The notes beneath the pieces were generated by a model. It did not search any database and was not told where the DNA came from. It was given only the letters and a program-made list of their open reading frames with translations. The translations under genes and the position numbers were made by a program. Below, piece by piece: positions 34,878 to 45,159 of a DNA stretch of 62,000 bases. This stretch comes from Cristatella mucedo (Eukaryota > Bryozoa > Phylactolaemata > Cristatellidae): contig WPIO01000052.1 of NCBI GenBank assembly GCA_009760855.2, positions 1-62,000 of the forward strand, given 5' to 3'. How positions within the stretch are numbered: the stretch's first letter is position 1; each line of letters begins with the position of its first letter.

Positions 34878-35431
34878 CTTTGGCTCAGTCAATAGGAGTA
34901 TCGTTGGAACTTTACTGGGCATATGTAATTTATATTGTTGGCAAGTGCATGTAATAAGGTAAGCAGCCCAGTTCTAGGGACTTTAGGGGAAGTGGTCCCA
35001 TGATTGCTAAATTATCAACATGATTTATCCATATTACTGCTAAGGTTTTAGATTCTCACAGATCCCTGTAATCTATCTTTCTGTGTAGGCATTTAGCTGG
35101 TTTTCTGATATTGACTGTATGTGGTCCATTAAGAGCACTCGATGATTGTCTTACCATGGCACCTCAAATTATGATTGCAGGTCTTTTATTACAGCCATGC
35201 ATTGAGGATTTAAAATGCAGTTTTTTCTATCGTTTCTGGAAATTGGCCAACATACAGCCCACAAGGCCCAAAGCCCCAATCTTTCATCGGTATGCCTCTA
35301 GAACCTATGGAATGAGACAAATCTTGCTTGTGGTGCTGTGTAAGATATTCCACCATGCTTCACGTTTGCTTGAGCCTGTAGCTTGCATTGAATATCCCAT
35401 TTTCTCATTCTAAATAATCATTCAATTTTAG

Positions 35432-35600
35432 CGACGATGTTGGTGTCAAGCTCAGCTGATGGTACCATCAGAGTGTTCGATCGTGCAAGATAAATTAATA
35501 AATACATTGCTGAAATGTCCAAATTCGAGCGAACAGATGTGAAAATTGACACTGTATGCGGTAATGGACTTTATGGCCTCAGTGTAGCAAAGGAAAACAG
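35432..35600 (+). CDS. NWD-like WD40 exon with in-frame TAA
   Basis: After TCAATTTTAG the frame continues directly from the previous exon: PTMLVSSSADGTIRVFD, a textbook WD40 C-D strand pair. It continues RAR and then TAA at 35,491-35,493, after which the same frame reads INKYIAEMSKFERTDVKI and GLYGLSVAKEN to a GTTTGT donor. Because phase fits on both sides, the TAA is inside the exon. A single substitution such as AAA to TAA would explain it. This is one of the strongest signs that the gene is not intact. Confidence 0.75.
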
Positions 35601-35966
35601 GTTTGTTGATTGAGCATGAACATCATTCAAAGCAGGTTACATCTCGAACCCGAGTGTGCTATGGTTACTCGAAGGCTTTGCTCAGGGGTGCATTAAGCCA
35701 ATTCTTCAGCATGATTCTCACTGTTATTTTTTTCAGGTTTGATCTAGACACTTGGAAATCTTTTGAGATCTAACTCTGATAGTTTTAAGTATATGTGATA
35801 TGTCTCTGTAAGTGTATGTGTGTATATGTCGCATGCGCAAGTGGGTCTGTGTGTGCATTTGCACGTTTGGCAGATACAATGGCATGCGCAACTTTCCTTC
35901 TACGGCTGGGTAAGGCTGTGCTTGTTGTTTCTGCTCGCCCTTAACATTGATGACTTACGTGTTTAG

Positions 35967-36327
35967 GATTGTCGCAGTATGGAGTCTGGAGAGTGGCAAG
36001 ATTTTGCACAAGCTCTATCATCGTGGGGGAGCTGGAGAGCTAATAGATGCCCTTGTACTTGGCCAGTTTATTGTGACAGCCGACATTAGTACCTTATTCA
36101 TATGGAAACTTGAAGACTCTGCTGATATTAGCAGTCCATTCTCGACCATTAATCTGCATGGTTATTGCAACATGTTAGCAAAGTCTGATTCGGAGGTCAT
36201 TATCATATCAAAAGAATCAGTGCTGGAGCTAGGGTTACCTACTTGTAATTTCGTCTTGAAAATATCCCTGCCGAAAGGAAAACGCATCATCAGCCTGAGC
36301 TGGACCCCACTCGGTCTTGCACTCCTG
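35967..36327 (+). CDS. NWD-like WD40 exon, intact
   Basis: A 361-bp exon between GTGTTTAG and CTG|GTAAGT. It begins RIVAVWSLESGKILHKLY (end of one blade) and contains LIDALVLGQFIVTADISTLFIWKLED (a full blade), followed by VIIISKESVLELG and RIISLSWTPLGLALL. It is open throughout, with good codon-level continuity and phase 0 at its 3' end. It is the longest undamaged piece of the gene and the best probe for homology searches. Confidence 0.8.
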
Positions 36328-37105
36328 GTAAGTGTCGCAGGCTGTATCGATGACTGTCGTTTTATATTTATGCCTGTATTTAATTTCTGTAATTGTATTC
36401 ATGCAACGACGGCTGGTTCAACAAGTCTTCAAATCTTAAAAATCTACAAGTTCTAAAAATGTTAAATTTCCATTAGTTCTATTTTTGTATGTCATATAAA
36501 GCATGCAAGAAAATTGCTCATCCAGAGCTGGCTAGATATATTAATTTTACTAGTGGACATGCAAGTTCAAGCAAGCATAGCTAAACAAGGTTCTGGGAAG
36601 CTTTCCCTTAGAATTGTGTCATATCAACAGCCAGCGCCTTCTGCTACTAGGGTCACGCCTTACTAAACGTTGAGCCGCCTTGGGGTGCACCGTATTATTT
36701 TTGGAGTACATGATTTCAATATGTCTAACAAAGTGTAGAAGACTCCCAGTGCTGAACTCGTTTAAACTTGTTTACTTAGCTGGTACAGTTCTTATATAAA
36801 TTGCTTATGCTTGTCTTATCATGTTAACAAGTGAGAGCTGCTTTATTCATCTTACAAGTTATCGGTTAACACGACGTTTTTCTTGCAAAATTGTGAGCTT
36901 GTATACAAAAGAGCTGGTTTTCGAATGACTAACTTACCATTGAACTTGCAGTGGCAGTTGACCGTCTGTGAGTAATTATAAAAATACTTTTTGGTAATGG
37001 TATCAACATTTGAAAAGCAATTAGCTCAGAGAACTATGGTGTCTCTGTTGAAAATATTGCCAAAGTGGACCAATCCATCAACAATATCATGTGTTTCCTT
37101 ATAAA
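36328..37105. other. intron, nothing recognised
   Basis: A+T-rich unique sequence without motifs. Confidence 0.4.
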
Positions 37106-37107
37106 AA

Positions 37108-37305
37108 TACTAATAATGCACTTGATAAAGCGCCCTCAGAGAACTCAATCTCTTTCTAGGCACTTTACATTTGCTGCAAAGGGAAACACGATTGAATGGT
37201 GAGTAATATCATGCTTGATAAACAACATGAATAACATGGTTAGGGGTGACATGCACAGGGTCTGCATGCAAGTGTGGTTAGTGGCAGCCACAGTGTCAAC
37301 ACTGC
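37108..37305 (-). mobile_element. LINE/SINE family B tail (B13)
   Basis: (TAA)n end, hairpin at 37,125-37,165 and about 140 bp of 3' UTR on the minus strand. Confidence 0.8.
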
Positions 37306-38007
37306 AGACTGCCTCAATTATAGCTGTAATCAGCAGCTCTTCTCAGAAGTGTTGATACATGCATGCTAAGAATGGTATAATCCCTAGGACCTACTGTTTT
37401 TGGGGTGTTTTTTGAAGATCATTGTTGACGTTAGATGCAGTACTTATATCACGGTCCATTAATTGCTCGTGCGTCGTGACAGGTTCCACTGTTGGTAGGG
37501 TGTGAGGATCATAACTTGCTCACTGCTGTGTTAAATTGATGCACAATACCGTGTAACGCCTGTGAGAAGTCTCTTTTTAGGATCGGTATGAATGGAGTCC
37601 TGTATTTAGCTGCATTGGCCTCTTCAGGGTCGGCAGACTCATCTTGACATTCACCTTTTGCTGTTTGAGGATTACGATGGGTCGTTAATGATAGCCAGCA
37701 GTAATCGTGCAGTCTCTGCACTGTTGAACATATACTCTGTGTTTGAGTTACTCTTTAGTTCTGAGAAAGTCGGTCATTTACCTATATTAGGCCCATAATA
37801 GCTTTAAAGAAACTGTTAGAGCAAAGACAGATACTGCTAAGAACGTGGCTGTCACGGCATTTTATTCTCAGAAGAACAATGAAGATATTGCTTGTTTAAG
37901 ATTGAATAAATGTGCTAAATGCTGTGTGAGATGTAGCAGTACGTTTTTATTTAATTTATTTCAAATAAAATTGTATATATAGTTTACACAACTGTGTTTG
38001 TTTTTAG
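37306..38007. other. intron, nothing recognised
   Basis: A minus ORF at 37,509-37,721 has no recognised motif. Confidence 0.35.
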
Positions 38008-38353
38008 GTTGATCCCGACCAGCCCACAGTGCATTTTGTTATCAATCAGACCTTTCAATTAAAGATGTTGGCAGGTCAGCCTTGTCTTGAGACCTTTGGT
38101 CCCCAGATAACGAGCTTCCACAGATGCCAGAACATGTTCGTCCTAGCATTCCATCACCATGTGGTATTCTTTAACTTTGAGAAGAATTATATCCTGACAA
38201 GCTTCGAAATGAAAAGACCAATCTTGATTAAGTCTTCTAGCACCATCATTGGTGTCCAAAGTGGCCTTGCTATCCACTTCTTTGAGGTGAAAAATGGCAT
38301 CACCAAGCTTGGAAGCCTCAAGCTATCTAGCGTCAAAGATACTGCTGCTCTGT
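38008..38353 (+). CDS. NWD-like WD40 exon, intact
   Basis: The exon lies between TGTTTTTAG and T|GTAAGT. It starts VDPDQPTVHFVINQTF in phase 0, continuing the previous exon. It then gives ITSFHRCQNMFVLAFHHHVVFFNFEKN and STIIGVQSGLAIHFFEVKNG, both beta-propeller-like blades. The open frame is about 115 codons with no stop. The exon appears to end in phase 1, but the next recognisable exon (38,643) needs phase 0. That mismatch may be another small indel or a missed splice site. Confidence 0.75.
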
Positions 38354-38642
38354 GTAAGTTAACATCTCATTGATTGAGAGGAAGGGAACAAGGCAAATTG
38401 TCTAGTTGTGCTATTTTTTGTGTTCGAAACCCTGGTAATTTTAGGTAAGTTACACTGTATAAGCATGATTTTTGTAATGGCTTCCAGTAATTCCATGTGA
38501 ACCAATGCCAAGCTTAAATATCAAAATAATAGGCTATTATTTAAATACTGTTTCTGGTGAAACCAATTGTTGTGTTACTGTTTACAGCTGCGTTAAGATA
38601 TATTGGAAGCTTAAATTACTTTATCTCAATTTTTTGTTGCAG

Positions 38643-38777
38643 GGGGTACTTCTTAGTGCAGGTCTGGTCAATATCCATTTGTATAACTGCAAAACAGCAC
38701 AGAAGTTTTTATGTCAATTTCGCATTCAGATAAGTGAGGCCACATTCTCAAAATGTCTATCTACTAAAAAGTGTCTC
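38643..38777 (+). CDS. NWD-like WD40 exon, 3' edge uncertain
   Basis: The acceptor is TTTTTTGTTGCAG. The frame reads GVLLSAGLVNIHLYNCKTAQ, a typical WD40 C-D strand pair, then KFLCQFR. The stop is a TAG near 38,780, and the only nearby donor (GG|GTAGCT at 38,778) does not bring the next exon into a clean frame. The exon is real by pattern; its 3' boundary is a guess. Confidence 0.55.
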
Positions 38778-38931
38778 GGGTAGCTGCATCTCTTAGTACA
38801 GAATTAGAAATCGTTAGGTTTGCAAGAAGAAGAGTGTGGTGACCTCCTTTGCTGCTTAGCATAGTAGCATGTAATGTCGCATTCAGTGCATGGCAGACCC
38901 ATGCACTTATTTGTTCTTCTTTCTTTCTTAG

Positions 38932-39007
38932 ATGATTGTACTTGGTCAGCCTCAAGTTATGAATACTGATATTTTCTTGGATAGAGAAAATGTTAAGGCA
39001 CCTAATA
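38932..39007 (+). CDS. NWD-like short exon
   Basis: The exon lies between CTTTCTTAG and A|GTATGT. It encodes MIVLGQPQVMNTDIFLDREN in phase 0 and ends in phase 1, which joins in frame to the exon at 39,896 to give N-N-G-G-I-V-S. The match of phase and the good splice sites support it despite its length of 76 bp. Confidence 0.5.
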
Positions 39008-39895
39008 GTATGTATACTTAACCTCCTCCCGAGGGTTGGACTTGCATTAAAAGCCGTGTGACCACATCTAGTTGATTTTAGTTTCGTGTGTTATATATTG
39101 CCTGTAAATTCTAAATATTAGTGCAATGAAAGCATTGGACCACTATGCCTAATATTTAAAAGATGCAGGGTTTCCCAAATGCCATTCTACTTCTTGCACA
39201 TGCTGACTCCTGATATGAGCATATTTTTGCTGTTAGCAATGCTCTTTTAGACTGCGATCTAAACAAAAATAAGCTATTATTTGGACTTTTGCATCGTGCC
39301 TGACCCCAACAGTGCAGGAGAACCAGACGTAGCTTTTTACATATATCGGATTTTGCAAACACTTGTAAATTCAAGATCATGCTAAGGATCAAATTCAAAA
39401 TTTTCTTAAACCATCAATGTACTATACAGATTTTGATTTGGTTAGTTTAAATCATTGAAAAATGTCAATTTTTAGGAGCATGTGTGTAACTTAGTTACTG
39501 CCTTATTAATTCTGAAAAAACGATGCTATGCAGCAAGAAAGAAACTGAAAAATTAGGACCTCCTAAAATGCCTGCCAATCAGGTCGATCGCATCTAATCT
39601 CTGTGGAAGGAAGCATGCCACCGGCTTCAAATAGTTTGATTGGAATTTTAGTTTTCGCAAGCAGACAAAGTTAGTAATCCTATGTGATATTGGAAATGCA
39701 TTGATATGGACACTTTTGAGAGTTGCTGAAGGTTTGCCTGAATGCTCGTACCAAAAATAGGTAATACGGTTTTATTCTTGGACTTTTGTATGGCTCCCAA
39801 TAAGGTTCGTGGCAAAATCAAACTTGTGAATAAGGACTATGGTGAATTATAACGTTTTTACCAAAAAGTTAAATCACGTGTTTTACAAACTGCAG

Positions 39896-40134
39896 ATGGA
39901 GGCATTGTGTCAATCTCTATATGGCCCAATGAAGCCATTCATCCACTCGCCTGTAGCATAGCGCTTAGTATGTTAGAAAAGTGCATGAATTACAGGGTTT
40001 CACGAGTGAATGCCACCCTGATTTTTGCTGATAGCACAAGCCAGATGCATATCTCCATGACTCACTGGTCTGGTCACTGGCCCCAAATATCAGTTGTTGC
40101 CTCAAGAGTGTGTCAAGCTTATGCAGATTTTTAG
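39896..40134 (+). CDS. NWD-like WD40 exon, 3' edge uncertain
   Basis: The acceptor is CAAACTGCAG. The frame contains GGIVSISIWPNEAIHPLACS and ATLIFADSTSQMHI, resembling two WD40 half-blades, and stops at TAG 40,132. A donor in the right phase for the next exon is TCTG|GTCACT near 40,071, so the true coding end may be there. The remaining frame to the stop may be intron read-through. Confidence 0.5.
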
Positions 40135-40632
40135 TTGTGCATAGCTGCTTGACCGAATAAACATAATTTATTGTACTGTACAAGTAAAGCATTTAAGTAA
40201 AAATTAAAAACTATGTAAGGAGAGACTGCTAAGCTCATCTCAGTTTCTTCCTAATGTAGAGCCTTCCTTGAAGGATCTCACAGCAAACTTACAATACATA
40301 ATGTACCTTGATAGCTCAGTTTACTTTGGAAAGGCATAAAAACACTGCATCATATTGCTGTACCTTAATCTTCATTGATTTGTTTGATCATTTTTAAATC
40401 TAGCTGCAGATCTCATTTATGTCTGGCATATTATCCGAACTCTAGCAAACGTAACCATTGCAACATAATTTATGTTGGAGCTTATGCATGCATATTTCTC
40501 GTCTTGTAGTTGGCGGGGCTGGTAGAGCTAGTTTTTAGGAGGCTAGTTTCGTCAAGTCTGCATTTTATTTCGAACGCCTTCATTTGGATAAATATCCAAC
40601 TGGAAGCAGAATTTGAGTTCAGGATTCATATT

Positions 40633-40770
40633 AAGGTAATGTAATGTATCTCCGTCTGTAACTCCACAAAGCCATAAAGACTATGTCGGTGTTACATAGG
40701 AGAGTTTTGTACAGCAAACTCACAGCCTAAGCGGCTTTCGGTACGCATTCGGTAGCCAACAGACTTCGTA
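40633..40770 (-). mobile_element. LINE family A tail fragment (A10)
   Basis: Minus-oriented 3' end with the GTAATGTAATGTATCTCCG tail and ORF2 end, cut after CAACAGACTTCG. Confidence 0.85.
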
Positions 40771-41460
40771 GTCTGTGGCACTGACCATGCCATCACGGGA
40801 AATGTAATGCATCGTTTCTTACAACGAGATCAGCTCACGAATGGTCAGATATTACATGTGCCAGCATTCATTTACTGATTCAGTACTTGTGGTAAGTCCA
40901 TTCAAACGTGCAATACTAGATTCGTCCCAGTATGCCTAGAGGGCATAAAGCAGTATTCGACACAGAGCTAATTAAATGACTGCTATGTGCAAGCCACGTG
41001 TACAATTGGCGTATGAAAATCTGTGGGATGAGCTTACCGTGAAAAATATGAATAATAACAAACTGTTCATAATCTCTAAAATAATTGTCTTGTCCGAAGC
41101 TCATTTTTTGCATTGTAGTTAGATGGATGAGTAATGATGTTTTATGATGAAATATCTAGCTTAAGTGCATGCAGAAGTGTTGGTGGTGCTGTGTCTATCT
41201 CATCAACTTTGGCTTAATCCATGCAGCTCAATTTTCGATTTGAGTCAAGGTCTTCACAAGGCTGGCAGATTCAGTAGCGTATTGGGGCCACTTCGAGCAA
41301 GCCTTACCTTTGATGATTAATTAGAACTCGATATTCGTGTTTGGAATCCCCTTCTGCTTAGCTGCAGGCATCCGAATGAACCTCTGCAGCTCTTCTTCAG
41401 AGCCAATTTGATTTGCGTCTCTCGTCTGAAACTTAGGCTAGATGTGACTTTAACAGTTTT
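40771..41460. other. intron, nothing recognised
   Basis: No exon, RNA or repeat supported. Confidence 0.35.
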
Positions 41461-41467
41461 TTTATAG

Positions 41468-41691
41468 CTTCAGACGGCCGTCACTGCATCGTGACAAAGA
41501 TGCCGAAGATGGTGCATCTATACAGGCTGTCGGATATGGTGGTGGTTGGAGCATATTCTTGCTATGGTGATGTGGAGTGTGTAGCTCTGACGCGCGACTG
41601 CAGACATGTTCTTGTTGCAATGACCGACACTCGTCTACTCAGCTTCCTCATAATTGACAACAAATATCCAGAGCATACAGATCGTATCCAG
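41468..41691 (+). CDS. NWD-like last WD40 blades
   Basis: The exon lies between TTTTTATAG and CCAG|GTATGA. It encodes SDGRHCIVTKMPKMVHLYRL, then VGAYSCYGDVECVALTRDC and HVLVAMTDTRLLSFLIIDN. These are two well-formed WD40 blades ending in SFLIID, close to the way the WD domain of NWD-type proteins ends. There is no stop. The phase 0 end is used by the next exon at 42,192. Confidence 0.75.
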
Positions 41692-41819
41692 GTATGATTT
41701 TACCACAAAGTGGGTCGTGATGTCTGCACGAGCTATAAATTATGCCTGCGACCAAAACTACATCGGTAGAAGCTGACTCTAGTCGTTTTAATTGAGATCC
41801 TTAAAAAGACTCCCGGAAG

Positions 41820-41940
41820 TTAGTAATAATAATAGCAATAATAATGCACTTGATAAAGCGCCCTCAGAGAACTTAATCTCTTTCTAGGCGCTTTATATTT
41901 GCTGCAAAGGGAAGTTGAATGGGCTAAGCACATTATATTG
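41820..41940 (-). mobile_element. LINE/SINE family B tail (B14)
   Basis: (TAA)n tract at 41,823-41,845, hairpin at 41,855-41,895, cut after GTTGAATGG. Confidence 0.8.
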
Positions 41941-42191
41941 AAGTCTTTCTACATATAGCTAGGTCGTATCGCCCCAGCATTATTTCTTGATCTGGTTGCT
42001 GCAAATACTTTCGTACTTGGGTTGACAAAGCTTTGGGCTCCTAGGAGGGTTGTTAAGCTGTGGTGCCCTCCCCTTGTTAAGCCGACCCATAAAGCATGAA
42101 TACAAAAAAGGCCTCGGGGTCTGTCTTCAAAGGTGGCTATTATTTTTATCGGACTAAAAGGTGTGTTGGGCAATTCATCGTTGAGATGCAG

Positions 42192-42229
42192 CTTCAGGAT
42201 CTGCTGTCAGAGATACCCAGTATTTCGAG
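42192..42229 (+). CDS. NWD-like C-terminal tail exon 1
   Basis: A micro-exon between GAGATGCAG and AG|GTGAGT encoding LQDLLSEIPSIS plus two bases. It continues the frame from 41,691 and its phase-2 end matches the next exon. The polypyrimidine tract is poor, so confidence comes from phase and donor quality. It would extend the protein beyond the WD40 propeller with a leucine-rich helix. Confidence 0.45.
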
Positions 42230-42370
42230 GTGAGTGCTGCAAGTATGGAAGTGCTAGAGACGTCTGCCTAGCACGCAAGCCAGTGGCATATGGTGTCCGA
42301 ACAAATCATTTTGGAGTGTTAAAAACTTGCCAAACCCTCCATTAATTGAGAGAAATTTCTGGAATTGCAG

Positions 42371-42451
42371 AAAGTTCGTCTCTGAAGCCCAAGCTAGCAC
42401 ACTGGCTGACACTCAGTCAGCGCTCCAAGCTCTAAATTCATTTCTTGAGTG
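42371..42451 (+). CDS. NWD-like C-terminal tail exon 2
   Basis: The exon lies between GGAATTGCAG and TG|GTGAGG. It reads KFVSEAQASTLADTQSALQA and then LNSFLE, an alanine- and leucine-rich helix. Phase 2 at both ends agrees with 42,229 and 42,535. No function is recognisable for this tail. Confidence 0.5.
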
Positions 42452-42534
42452 GTGAGGCTGCAGCCTTTTTTATTTCTCTGGCGATAGAATTGGAAAGTAT
42501 TTACTTTTAAATCTTCCTATATAGGCCACTCGCT

Positions 42535-42705
42535 AAGCAGCTGCGACCTGAGGATGCTGGCAATGGCAGTCTGGGAACCTTTCCTGTTGTGCATTGCTGG
42601 TCACTCGTAGTAGTTGCTCTAACCAAGCGCTGCTGTGATGCTGTGATTACTTACCTAGCTACACTGCTCTCCAAAAGTTTCCACTCAACTGGTCCATCGA
42701 TCTGA
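42535..42705 (+). CDS. NWD-like C-terminal tail, last exon seen
   Basis: After TCCTATATAG the frame completes a Trp codon and reads PLAKQLRPEDAGNGSLGTF, then a hydrophobic stretch, to TGA at 42,703. The end is likely terminal or lies just past a donor that I cannot choose with confidence. The hydrophobic segment could be a helix of an alpha-solenoid or a membrane-like stretch. Confidence 0.4.
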   Translation, partial: KQLRPEDAGNGSLGTFPVVHCWSLVVVALTKRCCDAVITYLATLLSKSFHSTGPSI

Positions 42706-42709
42706 GTTC

Positions 42710-43475
42710 GATTGTTGCTAATGCTTATACGAGTAAGTCATTAAGCTGCAATTATTAGTAAAGTGTAACAATCAGTCAAAATAATTTTGCACAAAGTTTC
42801 AGTTTGCTACGCTTGGCTTAGTAAATAACTGCATTCGTCGGCAACGTTGGCAACCGTTCCCATGTAAACAAATGGGGCCGTGGTCACGTGACTAGCTACC
42901 TGCCTTTTCGTATGCCGTTCAGCAGAACCCATTTTTGGCCTGCTTTGGCACCGACGATGCCTCGGCCAATGATTAGCTAAGGTACCTGGATGTCTCCTTG
43001 ACCTGTCGAGGTCAGCCCCTGCCATAGTGACCCTCGGTACACAGCCAGAACATACCACCAGTTACACACCTTTCTGAGGGTACAAGAGCTGTTTTGATGT
43101 CCCTGCACAGAGCTGGCCATTAAAATCTAGAAATCGCGAGGCTGCTGAAGATCTCTGAAGGTACTTACTAGGAAACATCTGCACTATGGTAGCACAGATT
43201 ACTGCCATGATCAGCTCGCCCATGAGAACATTATTAAGCAAAATTATCTTGACAGATTTTTACACTTAAATAATTAGTGTAGCCTAATGACTTACTCGAA
43301 TAATGGCATTAACAACAACCGAACTCAGATAGATGGACCAGGTGCATAGAAACTTTTGGAGAGCATTCTATCTGTATCTACAAGGTATCTGTTTCAATAT
43401 GATGTGTAAAACGTTCAGTAAAGGCTGATAATGTATGCTTGCTGTGAACGATCTATTAGCAGAAATGTATTGGGA
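42710..43475. other. no gene recognised
   Basis: A somewhat G+C-rich patch at 42,830-43,070 with a minus ORF (42,807-43,058) of no known family. Confidence 0.35.
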
Positions 43476-43481
43476 ATGCAT

Positions 43482-43542
43482 AATAATAATAATAATGCAC
43501 TTGATAAAGCGCCCTTAGAGAACTCAATCTCTTTCTAGCGCA
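43482..43542 (-). mobile_element. LINE/SINE family B tail, short (B15)
   Basis: (TAA)n tract followed by GCACTTGATAAAGCGCCCTT and the hairpin; the element stops inside the hairpin. Confidence 0.75.
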
Positions 43543-43925
43543 CGTTTTTAGTACTACCCCAGTGTGAAAGCCTTATAGTTGTCACGTGCAGGTGTACCAT
43601 ATCTAAAACAGGGAAGCCGCAATTGCTATTGCTATAAATAATAATTGCTATACAAATAGCAATTGCTAGATCAGTCACATAGTTGTTTCAAATAAACTCG
43701 GCTTAGTTAAAGGAAGCACTTCTGCTCTTGGGCTTGTTCAGCAGTGAGGGGATGGAAATGGATGACACTCTGGTGACCTGATTATGCTCACTAAAGGTCG
43801 AGGCTTAGTCCCACCCCTACAAAGAGTTCTCCAAATGGCCTGAAGAGAATGAAATTAGACTATTGATTGTCTAGCGTTTGACGTGACTATCAGCTTTCTG
43901 CAATGGTCGCGCAGTACTACGAGGA

Positions 43926-44201
43926 GTGCTATTGTTGGTTGAGTATCATAATCTGCTTCACCAAATGTGTTTATCTGGCTGCCATGAATGCCAGATGGCA
44001 GATGTGACACGCAACCATTTCGGGTGGGTCACAGCACCAGTTAAAGAGGTATCACGGCCATTGACTCAAATGACAGTGTTGTTTGTTGAAGACCTTCTGA
44101 GAGCTGACTTCAGGATGAGAGTTTTTCTGGCAAAATATCTGCATGTGTTAGCAAAGCAAGGAGCCGATATATCCAGCTATGCCATTTTGAATATTTACTA
44201 G
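43926..44201 (+). CDS. possible coding exon, unassigned
   Basis: A 91-codon open frame with protein-like composition in its second half: VSRPLTQMTVLFVEDLLRAD and then RMRVFLAKYLHVLAKQG, likely amphipathic helices. It lies just downstream of the NWD-like tail exons and could be part of that gene or of the next one. No clear acceptor; stop at 44,199. Confidence 0.3.
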   Translation: MLLLVEYHNLLHQMCLSGCHECQMADVTRNHFGWVTAPVKEVSRPLTQMTVLFVEDLLRADFRMRVFLAKYLHVLAKQGADISSYAILNIY

Positions 44202-44245
44202 CTATATTGCTATATAGCTATGTATTTACTAGCTATATCTATTTT

Positions 44246-44500
44246 GCCGTGCTGGTTTGGTCCAGCGGTAAAGGTGCTCGCCACGACCAAGGTCTGGCTG
44301 AGGTCGTGGGCTCGAGCCCCAAGGCATACTTGCATGCTGACCCTGTGCATGTCACCCCTAACCATGTTATTCAAGACGTTTATCAAGCATGATATTACTC
44401 ACCATTCAATCGCGTTTCCTTTGCAGCAAATGTAAAGCGCCTAGAAAGAGATTGAGTTCTCTTAGGGAGCTTTATCAAGTGCATTACTATTACTATTATA
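44246..44500 (+). mobile_element. SINE S2: tRNA head fused to LINE B 3' tail
   Basis: A tRNA-like head (GCCGTGCTGGTTTGGTCCAG, then GGTAAAGGTGCTCGCC, and B box GGGCTCGAGCCC) at 44,246-44,330. It is followed directly by about 150 bp of LINE family B 3' UTR, including the hairpin (44,435-44,472), and ends in (ATT)n. This is the classical arrangement of a SINE that borrows the 3' end of a LINE. The head recurs at 53,857-53,938 and 55,335-55,425. Confidence 0.85.
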
Positions 44501-44565
44501 TGTGAAGCACCTGAATAGATATTAAGTTCTCTTCATGTGATATACATATGAGGTATATAATTATA
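44501..44565 (+). repeat. second SINE S2/LINE B hairpin remnant
   Basis: TGTGAAGCACCTGAATAGAT then TAAGTTCTCTTCATGTG: the hairpin in the variant form seen in the short S2 at 53.8 kb. Confidence 0.6.
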
Positions 44566-44659
44566 TTTATATCTGACGTTATGATTTTCTCACCACATAT
44601 TACAATGGATCTTTAGGCATAAGAATTTTCTTTTATCTACTGTCGAGCTGACTTGTTAA

Positions 44660-44815
44660 AAGTTAAATGTTAGCTTATTCAACAGCCTCATTTGCATAGT
44701 GGCAGAAGATCCTTACCGGCTATCACTACCATGCAGTGTGCAACTACAGGCTCGAACCCAAGACGTGAGTCTAGAACAGCAAGCGCCCTACTTCAGAGCT
44801 AAGACACACTGAATT
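44660..44815 (-). mobile_element. SINE S1, old copy
   Basis: Minus-oriented S1 body and tRNA head, with B-box remnant GGCTCGAACCC on + and a GCATAGTGGCAGAAGATCC body. About 75% similar by eye. Confidence 0.65.
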
Positions 44816-45159
44816 ACTGTGACAGTGATCCTTGACTTCGAGACGATTGCTCATGACCCCGAGAAAGTAACAGTGTTGATGTATCTGTCAACTATCAATC
44901 AGGTTGAACCGGTAGTCGAATTTTGAAATCAGTAAACTTAGAGATAGCCAGTCAATTCACCGAAAGAAACTGTGAATATAATGACACAGTCAGGATTTTC
45001 ATGTAGGGGAAAGCCCTGCCCACAATAATAAACGCTGGAAATTGCTAGTCTTTTACTCGACAAGTGAGCTTCGCCTGCACATAGATTAAAAGTATTTGAT
45101 AACCTTATCAATCTCCATCATTTCGGCTGTTTCCTTTCCTATGATTTTCCATATTTTCC

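Larger units (their letters stand above)
6234..42705 (+). pseudogene. NWD-like (DUF4062 + WD40) multi-exon gene, probably decayed
   Basis: Exon pieces on one strand, in the domain order DUF4062 then WD40 repeats then a C-terminal tail, match NACHT-WD proteins of the NWD1/NWD2 type. Those are STAND ATPases in which an N-terminal DUF4062 domain precedes a NACHT nucleotide switch and a WD40 sensor. Splice phases agree at 10,473/10,572, 26,25-type junctions such as 27,025/34,293, 34,448/35,432, 35,600/35,967, 36,327/38,008, 41,691/42,192, 42,229/42,371 and 42,451/42,535, so these are parts of one transcription unit. Defects seen: two offsetting frameshifts at about 10,690-10,797, TAG at 21,373, TAA at 35,491, a phase clash at 38,353/38,643, one missing DUF4062 exon and no NACHT P-loop found. 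Introns are filled with LINEs. Alternatives are a live gene with sequencing errors, or a TEP1/NPHP3-like relative. The start lies upstream and is not seen. Confidence 0.7.

Noticed and set aside
43619-43668. CRISPR-like or origin-like cluster of GCAATTGC palindromes
   Set aside because: Short irregular A+T-rich repeats without regular spacers, in a eukaryotic intergenic stretch.
44246-44330. tRNA gene candidate
   Set aside because: A and B boxes are present, but the sequence continues into the LINE B tail, recurs at other sites and has no clean cloverleaf acceptor stem; it is a SINE head.
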